From Pararhizobium sp. YC-54 (GTDB lineage Bacteria > Pseudomonadota > Alphaproteobacteria > Rhizobiales > Rhizobiaceae), in the NCBI RefSeq assembly GCF_025847205.1, contig NZ_JAOYTH010000010.1, positions 124,001 through 188,000 of the forward strand: a DNA stretch of 64,000 bases, given 5' to 3'. Position numbers and translations under genes: made by a program. Positions 54,313 to 61,475 of this stretch are shown piece by piece. The notes beneath the pieces are model-generated. The model did not search any database and was not told the DNA's origin. It saw only the letters and a list, made by a program, of their open reading frames with translations. The number at the start of each line of letters is the position of its first letter. Position 1 is the first letter of the stretch.

Positions 54313-54467
54313 GGATCCTCGGGTCAAGCCCGAGGATGACCCCGTGGTTGATGTCGGTTCGGAGGCCGATGGGACACGCGGGGTGTGGCACGCGGGGGCC
54401 GACCCCGTCCTCCGTCATCCTCGGGCTTGACCGTCCTCCGTCATCCTCGGGCTTGACCCGAGGATCC
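54313..54467. repeat. Mosaic palindromic element inside the importer operon
   Basis: Two perfect 28-bp inverted copies (54313-54340 and 54440-54467, starting GGATCCTCGGGTCAAGCC) flank about 99 bases. Next to the right copy, a 26-base unit starting CCGTCCTCCGTCATCC is duplicated exactly in tandem (54405-54430 and 54431-54456). Related to the palindrome at 30595-30627. It sits between the binding-protein and permease genes. Confidence 0.85.
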
Positions 54468-54533
54468 AAACCACGGGCGCCCCGGACCGGACGAAGGCCC
54501 GGGCTTCCAGCTGAAACAGAAAGGAGAGCCGCC

Positions 54534-55361
54534 GTGAAATCCGATATGCTGAAACCGGTACTCCTGCTTGGACCTCTCGTACTGTTTCTCGGCCTTGCCT
54601 ATCTTGTTCCCTTTCTCGGCGTCATGCAGTGGAGTGTCACGCTGCCGGAACCCGGGCTTGGGCAGTATGGCAGGGCGGTAAGCGATCCGCTGATCCAGTC
54701 GGTGTTTTTCCGAACCTTCCGCATCTGCCTGATCGTCACCGTCTCAGCGGTCGCGGCGGCTTACGCGATTGCCTATGTCTGGGTGCGCGGCACGCCGATG
54801 CAAAGGCTGGTGACGGAGCTCTGCATTCTCATTCCCTTCTGGATATCGGTGCTGACCCGCGCCTTTGGCTGGGTGGCGCTTCTGTCCAATCGCGGGCTGA
54901 TCAATACCTGGCTGCAATCGGCAGGCATCATTTCCGAGCCGCTGACGATGGTGCGCAACGAATTCGGCGTCGTGCTCGGCATGATGCATTTTCTTATTCC
55001 GTTTGCCGTTTTCCCGATCGCATCCGCCATGCGCAGCCTCGACGAGCGGGTATTCCTGGCGGCGCGGGGCATGGGCGCGTCGCGGCTTCGGATTTTCTGG
55101 TCGATCTTCGTGCCGATGACGATGCCGGGGATTCTGGGGGCCGGGCTGATGGTCTTCGTCTTCGCGCTCGGCTTCTTCATCACGCCGGCCATTTTGGGCG
55201 GCGGCCGCAGCGTCATGATCGCGGAACTCATCTATCTGCGCATCTTCCAGAGCCCGGACTGGGGGCTGGGCGCTGCCGTCAGCGTCATCCTCATGGTCTT
55301 TGTCGCGTTGCTTCTGGTGCTGATGCTGCGCTTCGTGCGGCCAAACAAGATGCTGGGTTGA
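54534..55361 (+). CDS. ABC transporter permease 1 (PotB type)
   Basis: A 275-residue permease with six spans and the coupling segment SLDERVFLAARGMGASRLRIFWSI (EAA loop). A GTG at 54534 preceded by AAGGAGAG is taken as start, giving MKSDMLKPVLLL; an open frame continues upstream through the repeat but has no similarity. It pairs with the next gene, whose start is 5 bp after this stop, in a PotBC-like heterodimer. Confidence 0.9.
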   Translation: MKSDMLKPVLLLGPLVLFLGLAYLVPFLGVMQWSVTLPEPGLGQYGRAVSDPLIQSVFFRTFRICLIVTVSAVAAAYAIAYVWVRGTPMQRLVTELCILIPFWISVLTRAFGWVALLSNRGLINTWLQSAGIISEPLTMVRNEFGVVLGMMHFLIPFAVFPIASAMRSLDERVFLAARGMGASRLRIFWSIFVPMTMPGILGAGLMVFVFALGFFITPAILGGGRSVMIAELIYLRIFQSPDWGLGAAVSVILMVFVALLLVLMLRFVRPNKMLG

Positions 55362-55365
55362 GCCG

Positions 55366-56172
55366 ATGTCGATGAAACCCACGCCGATTGCCGTCATCCT
55401 CGCCTTTGCGGTGGCGCTGTTCCTGCTTTTGCCGCTGATCGCAGTCGTGCCGGTATCGTTCACCCCGGCACGGTTCCTGTCGATGCCGGCGGGTGTCTGG
55501 TCGCTGCGGCACTATCAGGCGCTTATCGACAATCCGGCCTGGCTGCAGAGCATCTGGCTCAGCCTGCGCATCGGGATATTAAGTTCGGTGATCGCGACGC
55601 TCCTGGCGCTGGCCTTCAGCCTCGGCATCTGGATGTTCCGGCCGTGGTTTGGCAGCATCTTGTTCGGTTTCGTGCTTTTGCCGATGGTGGCGCCGCCGGT
55701 CGTCTCAGCAATCACGCTGTATTTCTTCCTGACGACGCTTTCGAAGGTCAACGATATCGTCGCCTATGACACATGGATTGGTGTCGCCATTGCCCATGCC
55801 GTGATGATTGCCCCTTTCGCGGTGGTGATGGTGACAGTCGCGCTGGCGCAGGTGGACCGGCGGATCGATCTGGCGGCCCGCGGTTTCGGCGCGACCGTCA
55901 GCCAAAGGATCTTCAAGGTCATTTTGCCGAACATCAAGTTCGGCGTGCTCACCGCCTTCTTCCTGTCCTTCGTGCTTTCCTGGGAAGAAATCGGTGTGAC
56001 CTTGTTCATCACCAGCGTCGATGCGGTGACGCTGCCGCGAATGATGTGGATGGGGCTGCGCGACAATATCGATCCGGCAATCGCGGCGATCTCGGTGATC
56101 CTGATCGGCATTGTCATTGCGGTCATCCTCGTAAAGACCGCCGTCACCTTCAAACTATCGCGAAAAACCTGA
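55366..56172 (+). CDS. ABC transporter permease 2 (PotC type)
   Basis: A 268-residue permease with six predicted spans, the EAA loop VDRRIDLAARGFGATVSQRIFKVIL, and a C-terminus LVKTAVTFKLSRKT. It partners permease 1 in a spermidine/putrescine-type importer. It begins 5 bp after the upstream stop and is followed 81 bp later by the ThDP enzyme gene, all in one direction, suggesting one operon for import and breakdown of the substrate. Confidence 0.9.
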   Translation: MSMKPTPIAVILAFAVALFLLLPLIAVVPVSFTPARFLSMPAGVWSLRHYQALIDNPAWLQSIWLSLRIGILSSVIATLLALAFSLGIWMFRPWFGSILFGFVLLPMVAPPVVSAITLYFFLTTLSKVNDIVAYDTWIGVAIAHAVMIAPFAVVMVTVALAQVDRRIDLAARGFGATVSQRIFKVILPNIKFGVLTAFFLSFVLSWEEIGVTLFITSVDAVTLPRMMWMGLRDNIDPAIAAISVILIGIVIAVILVKTAVTFKLSRKT

Positions 56173-56253
56173 CAATCTTCCGGTGCGGGGCCTGCTGGCG
56201 CGCGGATTATACAGATGTATAACAACAAGAAACGAAAACGAGAGGACACCCCC

Positions 56254-57867
56254 GTGATCAGCACCGGTATGTATCTGACGAAACTGCTCACATCCTATGG
56301 CGTCGACACCGTCTTCGGTATTCCCGGCGTCCATACGGTCGAGCTCTATCGCGGTCTGGCTGGCAGCGATATCCGCCATGTGACGCCGCGCCACGAGCAG
56401 GGGGCGGGGTTCATGGCCGACGGCTACGCGCGCGCCACCGGCAAGCCGGGCGTCTGCCTCATCATCACCGGACCTGGCATGACCAATATCGTCACGGCGA
56501 TGGGCCAGGCCTATGGCGACAGCATTCCGATGCTGGTGATCTCGACCGTCAATGCACATGGCCGCATGGGATCGGGCGAAGGCTGGCTGCATGAACTGCC
56601 CAACCAGCAGGCGCTGGTGAGCGGCGTGTCGGCCTTCAGCTGCACCGTCAACCGGCCGGAGGACTTGGCGCCGGCCTTGGCGCGGGCGTTCGCCATCTTC
56701 GACAGCGCCCGGCCGCGGCCGGTGCATATCGAGCTGCCGATCAACGTCATGCTGGCATCGGCGGATCATCTGGCGGTTCCCGAAAAACCTGCCCGTCTGA
56801 CGCGGCCCGCCGGAGATCCAGACGCATTGAAGGCGGCGGCGGCGCTGCTCGATGCGGCCAAGATGCCGGTGATCCTTGCCGGCGGCGGCGCGATCGGTGC
56901 GGCTTCGCAGATCCGGGCGCTGGCAGAAAGACTCGACGCACCTGTCGTGATGACCACCAACGGGCGGGGCATTTTGCCGCCGGGACACACGCTGGCCGTC
57001 AATCTTTCCGCCAGCATCAAGGCGACGCGGTCGCTGATCGAGGCTGCCGACGTCGTGCTGGGGATCGGCACGGAACTCGGGCCGACCGACTACGACTTTT
57101 ATGAGGACGGGTTCTTTTCCATTCCCGGTACCTTCATCCGCGTCGATATCGATCCGGCTCAGCTGGTGCGGACGCGCCCGCCGGAGATCGGCATCGTCGG
57201 CGATGCGGCGCGTTGCGCGGCCAGCCTGCTAAACGCGGTGTCAACGGCTTCACGGGACGGTGCGGTGCGGGCGGCGGAAGTCGAAACGCTCGTGCACCGG
57301 GACGTGTCATCCGCCATGCTGGACGATCTCATCATCCTCGAAACAATCCGCGATACGCTGCCGGACGTGCTGATTGCCGGGGATTCGACACAACTCGTCT
57401 ATGCCGGCAACACGGCCTATGAGGCGGCGTCACCCGGCTCCTATTTCAACTCGGCGACCGGCTACGGCACGCTCGGCTACGGGCTGCCGGCCGGTATCGG
57501 TGCCAAGGTGGGCCGGCCGGAACGTCCGGTGGTGGTGCTGGCCGGCGACGGAGGCGTGCAGTTTTCTCTGGCCGAGCTTGCCTCGGCGATGGAGGCGAAG
57601 GCGCCGGTGATCCTGATGCTGCACGACAATGGCGGCTATGGCGAGATCAAGTCCTACATGGTGGCCAAGAACATTCCGCCGCTTGGCGTTGATCTGCATA
57701 CGCCCGATTTCATCGCCATCGGCCGGGCCTATGGCTGGCATGCCGAGCGGCTGGAAAGCTATGACGGGCTGAAGCCGGCACTGGAGGCGGCGCAGGCACG
57801 CAGCCTGCCGACGATGCTGGTCTTCGGCGACGATGTTCGTGCGCAGGCGGCAGGCGGGAAACGGTGA
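56254..57867 (+). CDS. aruI: Thiamine-diphosphate enzyme, probable 5-guanidino-2-oxopentanoate decarboxylase
   Basis: A 537-residue acetolactate-synthase-like enzyme. Catalytic Glu lies in RHEQGAGFMADGYAR, VIVLAGDGGVQFS...HDNGGYGEIK is the ThDP/Mg motif (GDG ... N), and the middle domain has IELPINVML. Size and start (MISTGMYLTKLLTSYGVDTVFGIPG) resemble AruI, which decarboxylates 2-ketoarginine to 4-guanidinobutanal. The GTG at 56254 has GAGAGG upstream and gives this start. Beside an amidinotransferase-like enzyme and a polyamine-type importer, a guanidino substrate fits; an acetolactate or oxo-acid decarboxylase of other specificity is possible. Confidence 0.72.
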   Translation: MISTGMYLTKLLTSYGVDTVFGIPGVHTVELYRGLAGSDIRHVTPRHEQGAGFMADGYARATGKPGVCLIITGPGMTNIVTAMGQAYGDSIPMLVISTVNAHGRMGSGEGWLHELPNQQALVSGVSAFSCTVNRPEDLAPALARAFAIFDSARPRPVHIELPINVMLASADHLAVPEKPARLTRPAGDPDALKAAAALLDAAKMPVILAGGGAIGAASQIRALAERLDAPVVMTTNGRGILPPGHTLAVNLSASIKATRSLIEAADVVLGIGTELGPTDYDFYEDGFFSIPGTFIRVDIDPAQLVRTRPPEIGIVGDAARCAASLLNAVSTASRDGAVRAAEVETLVHRDVSSAMLDDLIILETIRDTLPDVLIAGDSTQLVYAGNTAYEAASPGSYFNSATGYGTLGYGLPAGIGAKVGRPERPVVVLAGDGGVQFSLAELASAMEAKAPVILMLHDNGGYGEIKSYMVAKNIPPLGVDLHTPDFIAIGRAYGWHAERLESYDGLKPALEAAQARSLPTMLVFGDDVRAQAAGGKR

Positions 57868-59076
57868 TCAGTCCGCCGGTTGCGACCGGACGAACGACAT
57901 GACGGCATAGCCGCCGGTCATCAGCAGGACAATCGCAAGGACATAGATATCCGCGGTCATGGCAAGCCCCACGGCACGCGACAGGAAACCGGCGCAGATG
58001 GCGGGAATGCTGAAGGCGAGATAGCTCTGGATGTAGTAGGCTGAGAGCAGACCGGCGCGTTCCTCCGGCTTGGCAAGCGGCATGATCGTGCTGACGGCAC
58101 CGAGAAAGCAGGAGCCAAAGCCGACGCCCGTTATGATCGTGCCGGAAAACAGGAGTGCAACCAGACCGGAATGCGTGCCGGCTGTGACGATCAGCAGGCC
58201 GGTCACCATGGAAAAGACGCCAAGTGTCAGGTTGCTGCTGGCCGGCTTCTGCCGTCGCAGGAAGACCGCAAGCGCGCCGCTCACGGTCAGCGCTGCTACC
58301 GTCAGGCCGCCGATTATCGGTGAATGGCTGCCTGTTGCAGCGCCGACGACCGAGGGCATCAGCGAGAGGTAGAAGCCGCCGAGCGACCAGCCCGCGATGT
58401 TGATCGGCGTGATTGTTATCAGCGAGGGGCGGACTTGCGGCGGAACGCCGACATGCGGCCGCAGCGATGCAAGCGCTCCGGCTTTTGTCTCGGCGGTTTC
58501 GGGAACGCTCCAGATGAAAGCGGACTGCAAGAGCAGGGCGGCGAATAGGACGAGGTAGACGAGACGCATCGGATCGGGTGCGAACTGAACCAATGCACCG
58601 GCGCCCAAGGCACCCGCCGCCATGCCGAGGAGTGGCGAAATGCTGTTGACGATCGGACCTGTCGTCTTGTTGACGTCGACAAGTGCGGCGCCGACGGCGC
58701 CGCTGGCGGCACCTGTGGCAATGCCCTGGACGACGCGGGCGGCGACGAGCCACGAGGGGCTGTCGGCCAGTATGAACAGCAGCATGGCTGCAGCCTGCAG
58801 AAGGATAGCGACGAAAATGACGGGGCGGCGGCCGATATGATCGGACAGCGAGCCGACGATCAGAAGCGTCGTCAGCAGGCTGAACGCATAGACGCTGAAG
58901 ATGAAAGTCAGGAGGATGGGCGAGAAGTTCCAGCTCTCCTGATAGAGATGATAGAGTGGCGTCGGTGCTGCGGATGCAGCGAGGAACGTGATCAGGGTCG
59001 TCGCGTGAAAGCTCAGAGCCCAGCGCCGCTTGGCGGGTGAAAGGCCGCCGGAAAGATGTTCACTTTTGCTCGACAT
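57868..59076 (-). CDS. MFS transporter, probable efflux pump
   Basis: A 402-residue major-facilitator protein with twelve predicted spans. The loop GSLSDHIGRRPVIFVAILL is the MFS motif A and RVVQGIATGAASGAVGAALVD the motif B region. It stops one base after the ThDP gene in convergent orientation. It is divergent from a TetR regulator; the gap holds a perfect 19-bp palindrome, the classic layout of a regulated drug or metabolite exporter. The substrate is unknown. Confidence 0.87.
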   Translation of the reverse strand: MSSKSEHLSGGLSPAKRRWALSFHATTLITFLAASAAPTPLYHLYQESWNFSPILLTFIFSVYAFSLLTTLLIVGSLSDHIGRRPVIFVAILLQAAAMLLFILADSPSWLVAARVVQGIATGAASGAVGAALVDVNKTTGPIVNSISPLLGMAAGALGAGALVQFAPDPMRLVYLVLFAALLLQSAFIWSVPETAETKAGALASLRPHVGVPPQVRPSLITITPINIAGWSLGGFYLSLMPSVVGAATGSHSPIIGGLTVAALTVSGALAVFLRRQKPASSNLTLGVFSMVTGLLIVTAGTHSGLVALLFSGTIITGVGFGSCFLGAVSTIMPLAKPEERAGLLSAYYIQSYLAFSIPAICAGFLSRAVGLAMTADIYVLAIVLLMTGGYAVMSFVRSQPAD

Positions 59077-59136
59077 CGCGCTATGGTCCTAAAGGCTAAA
59101 ATGTTGCGTTAGCTTTTGTAGCGCGAAATTCAACTA

Positions 59137-59155
59137 AAAGCAAATTATTTGCTTT
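59137..59155. promoter_or_regulatory. Candidate TetR operator between MFS and TetR genes
   Basis: AAAGCAAAT, one central T, then ATTTGCTTT: perfect 9-bp arms, with CTAA/TTAG extensions (one base offset). It lies 61 bases before the MFS start and 39 before the TetR start, well placed to control both. Confidence 0.7.
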
Positions 59156-59193
59156 AGTGACTTTGCGATGGGCGGAAAGCGAATACGGGTTCG

Positions 59194-59766
59194 ATGAACA
59201 TACGGGAAAATATCAGGCCGGGTGGGCGTAGCGCCAGGGTACAGGCGTCAGTGCACAAGGCGGTGCGCGACCTCTTGTCGAAGATGGACCGCAACGACGT
59301 GACCATTCCGCTGATTGCGACCGAGGCCGGCGTTACACCCTCGACCATCTACCGGCGCTGGGGCGACCTGCAAGAACTGCTGGCCGACGTGGCGGTCGAG
59401 CGCCTGCGTCCGGATGCGCCGCCGAAGGATACCGGGTCGGCGCGCACGGACCTCGAGCAATGGGCCGAGCAATATGCCGACGAAATGGCCTCCGGGCCGG
59501 GCCGGGCGATGATCCGCGACGTTCTCTCCAGCGTTGGTGCGGACACACGCAACGCCGGAAAATGCTGCGGCTACACTCGCGAACAATTGCAGGTGATCGC
59601 TGACCGCGCGCGCGACCGCGGCGAGGTGTTTCCCGATGTGGAAGCCGTGATCGACGAGGTTGTTGCGCCGATCATGTACAGAATCCTTTTCGACCAGGCT
59701 CCGCCGACCTCCGCGAAGGTCCTGTCATTGGTCGAGCGCATGCTGCCGGCGCGGCGCGCGACTTGA
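59194..59766 (+). CDS. TetR-family transcriptional regulator
   Basis: A 190-residue TetR protein. The DNA-binding part spans about residues 10-58: RVQASVHKAVRDLLSKMDRN, then PLIATEAGVTPSTIYRRWGD LQ, the YRRWG signature of the TetR subfamily with a C_16-type ligand domain. It is divergent from the MFS transporter and very probably represses it through the palindrome at 59137-59155. The ligand is likely the compound exported. Confidence 0.88.
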   Translation: MNIRENIRPGGRSARVQASVHKAVRDLLSKMDRNDVTIPLIATEAGVTPSTIYRRWGDLQELLADVAVERLRPDAPPKDTGSARTDLEQWAEQYADEMASGPGRAMIRDVLSSVGADTRNAGKCCGYTREQLQVIADRARDRGEVFPDVEAVIDEVVAPIMYRILFDQAPPTSAKVLSLVERMLPARRAT

Positions 59767-59864
59767 ATGCGCTGCCTCTGGATTGACGGAATCGGTAAGA
59801 CACTGCTGCTAATGCTGAGTTTCAAAAGGCGAAATCGGATCGTCCGGTGAAATCAGGAGCGTCG

Positions 59865-60494
59865 ATGCTGCAGGTTGAGGTCCAGCGAGAGACGACACTG
59901 CGCGAGGCGCTGACGATTGCGCGCATCGTCAAGGTCAATCATGCCGGCGAATTCGGTGCGATCCGGATCTACTCGGCGCAGGTTCTCGTCGCCCGCAGGC
60001 TCTGGCCGGATTGCGTCCCGGCGCTATCGGAAATGCTTGCGGACGAACGGCGGCATTGCACACTCTTTCGCGGCGCTATGTCCGCCCGGAAATCGCGGCC
60101 TTGCCGCGTCATGCAGTTCTGGAGTTACGGCGGCTGGATGCTCGGATTTCTGACGGCGCTGCTTGGTCGGCAGGGCATATGGGCCTGCACGGCAGCTGTC
60201 GAAGCCGTAGTGCATCGCCATCTCGATGATCAATTGCATTTTCTGAAAGAGCGCGATCCGGAGTTGGCCGGTATCATCCTTTCCATTCGCGACGAGGAGA
60301 TCGCACATCTGCGGCATGCGGAAGAGCGGCTCGTCTCGCGAAATGTTGCTTCCCGCTCGCTGAGGGCTGTCATTTCCATGGCGACGGATTGCCTGATCTG
60401 GTTATCGACCTGGGGAGACTCGACCCGGATGGCACGCGCGCTGAAGAGAGAAGCCGCCAGGCTGGCGGACGATATGCATGCGTCCAGCCGCTGA
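59865..60494 (+). CDS. Coq7-like di-iron protein (2-nonaprenyl-3-methyl-6-methoxy-1,4-benzoquinol hydroxylase family)
   Basis: A 209-residue Coq7/UbiF-replacing hydroxylase homologue. Di-iron ligands look complete: Glu in KVNHAGEFGAI, EMLADERRHC (ExxH), the AAVEAVVHRHLDDQ helix (Glu and His) and IRDEEIAHLRHAE (ExxH). It would hydroxylate demethoxyubiquinone in ubiquinone synthesis. The ATG at 59865 has AGGAG five bases upstream; an in-frame GTG 18 bases earlier is less likely. It stands alone between a TetR regulator and a toxin-antitoxin pair. Confidence 0.85.
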   Translation: MLQVEVQRETTLREALTIARIVKVNHAGEFGAIRIYSAQVLVARRLWPDCVPALSEMLADERRHCTLFRGAMSARKSRPCRVMQFWSYGGWMLGFLTALLGRQGIWACTAAVEAVVHRHLDDQLHFLKERDPELAGIILSIRDEEIAHLRHAEERLVSRNVASRSLRAVISMATDCLIWLSTWGDSTRMARALKREAARLADDMHASSR

Positions 60495-60584
60495 TGTCCG
60501 ATTTTTGGCGGTGAAGCACTCGGTTCTTGAAGTCGATCGCGTAAAGTAATACCTTCATGGAAATATTCCTTACCGAGGTGCGAG

Positions 60585-60818
60585 ATGAGCGCGACAGTGA
60601 CGACGAAAGGCCAGGTGACCATTCCAAAGCCGGTGCGGGACTTTCTCGGCATCGTCCCGGGGACGCGGGTGGATTTTCAGCGTGCAGCGGACGGCACCGT
60701 GGTTTTGACGCGGGCGGATGAGAAACGGCCTGTCAGCCGCTTCAGCAAGCTGCGCGGCCATGCCGGAAAAGGATTGAGCACCGATGCCATCATGGCGCTG
60801 ACGCGCGATGACGAGTGA
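60585..60818 (+). CDS. VapB-type antitoxin (AbrB/SpoVT domain)
   Basis: A 77-residue protein with an N-terminal AbrB swapped-hairpin: TVTTKGQVTIPKPVRDFLGIVPGTRV. The C-terminus (about residues 50-77) is the toxin-binding tail. It is preceded by GAGGTGCGAG and ends overlapping the PIN-domain gene by 4 bp. It probably neutralises the toxin and represses the operon. Confidence 0.88.
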   Translation: MSATVTTKGQVTIPKPVRDFLGIVPGTRVDFQRAADGTVVLTRADEKRPVSRFSKLRGHAGKGLSTDAIMALTRDDE

Positions 60819-61219
60819 CGCTGGTCGATACCAACGTGCTGCTTGACGTGGTGACGGACGACCCGGCCTTTGCGGACTGGTCGATCGAACAACTGGAAGC
60901 GGCGGCATTGCGCGGGCCGCTTCTGATCAATGATGTCGTCTATGCCGAACTTGCGGTGCGCTACGAGCGGATCGAGCGGCTGGACGCGTTTCTCGCCGAG
61001 GCCGGGATCGAGATTGCCATGATGCCGCGACCGGCACTTTTTCTGGCTGGCAAGGTGTTCCAGAAGTATCGCAAGGCAGGCGGCTCGCGCACCGGCGTTT
61101 TGCCGGACTTCTTCATCGGTGCGCATGCTGCCGTCGCCCGGCTGGACCTGTTGACGCGGGATACAGCGCGATACCGGACGTATTTTCCGACGGTGACGTT
61201 GATCACGCCGGACCGGTAG
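60815..61219 (+). CDS. VapC-type PIN-domain ribonuclease toxin
   Basis: A 134-residue PIN-domain protein: LVDTNVLLDVV at the start has the first conserved Asp, NDVVYAELAVRY the Glu, and GVLPDFFIGAHAAV the later acidic residues, with LLTRDTARY near the end. These four acidic positions form the metal site. Its GTG overlaps the antitoxin stop by 4 bp. Full length, so it looks intact. Confidence 0.9.
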   Translation: MTLVDTNVLLDVVTDDPAFADWSIEQLEAAALRGPLLINDVVYAELAVRYERIERLDAFLAEAGIEIAMMPRPALFLAGKVFQKYRKAGGSRTGVLPDFFIGAHAAVARLDLLTRDTARYRTYFPTVTLITPDR

Positions 61220-61247
61220 ACTGGCTGACCGTTGGGGCTAAAACTTT

Positions 61248-61368
61248 CCTCCGTCATGGCCTTGTCCCGGGATCCAGCCACGGCGCGTCTGCGCCGTGAA
61301 AAGAGTCTTTTGCGTTCAAGGACTTGAACGCACTGGATCCCCGCCACAAGGGCGAGGATGACGGGAGG
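61248..61368. repeat. Intergenic palindromic element with internal hairpins
   Basis: Imperfect inverted ends of about 30 bases (CCTCCGTCATGGCCTTGTCC... and ...CAAGGGCGAGGATGACGGGAGG). Inside are two good hairpins: CACGGCGC-GTCT-GCGCCGTG and GCGTTCAAG-GA-CTTGAACGC. It shares 20 identical bases with 30664-30683. It sits between the convergent vapC gene and the RND pump and could terminate both transcripts. Confidence 0.8.
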
Positions 61369-61475
61369 GAGGGGGGCGCTAAACCGCACAAAAATCTGTT
61401 TGAAAGGGTGAAGCCTGTAAAATCCAGCTCAGCCTCCAGTCGCAGACCCGGCAATGTCTGCCCACCCGTCGCTCC

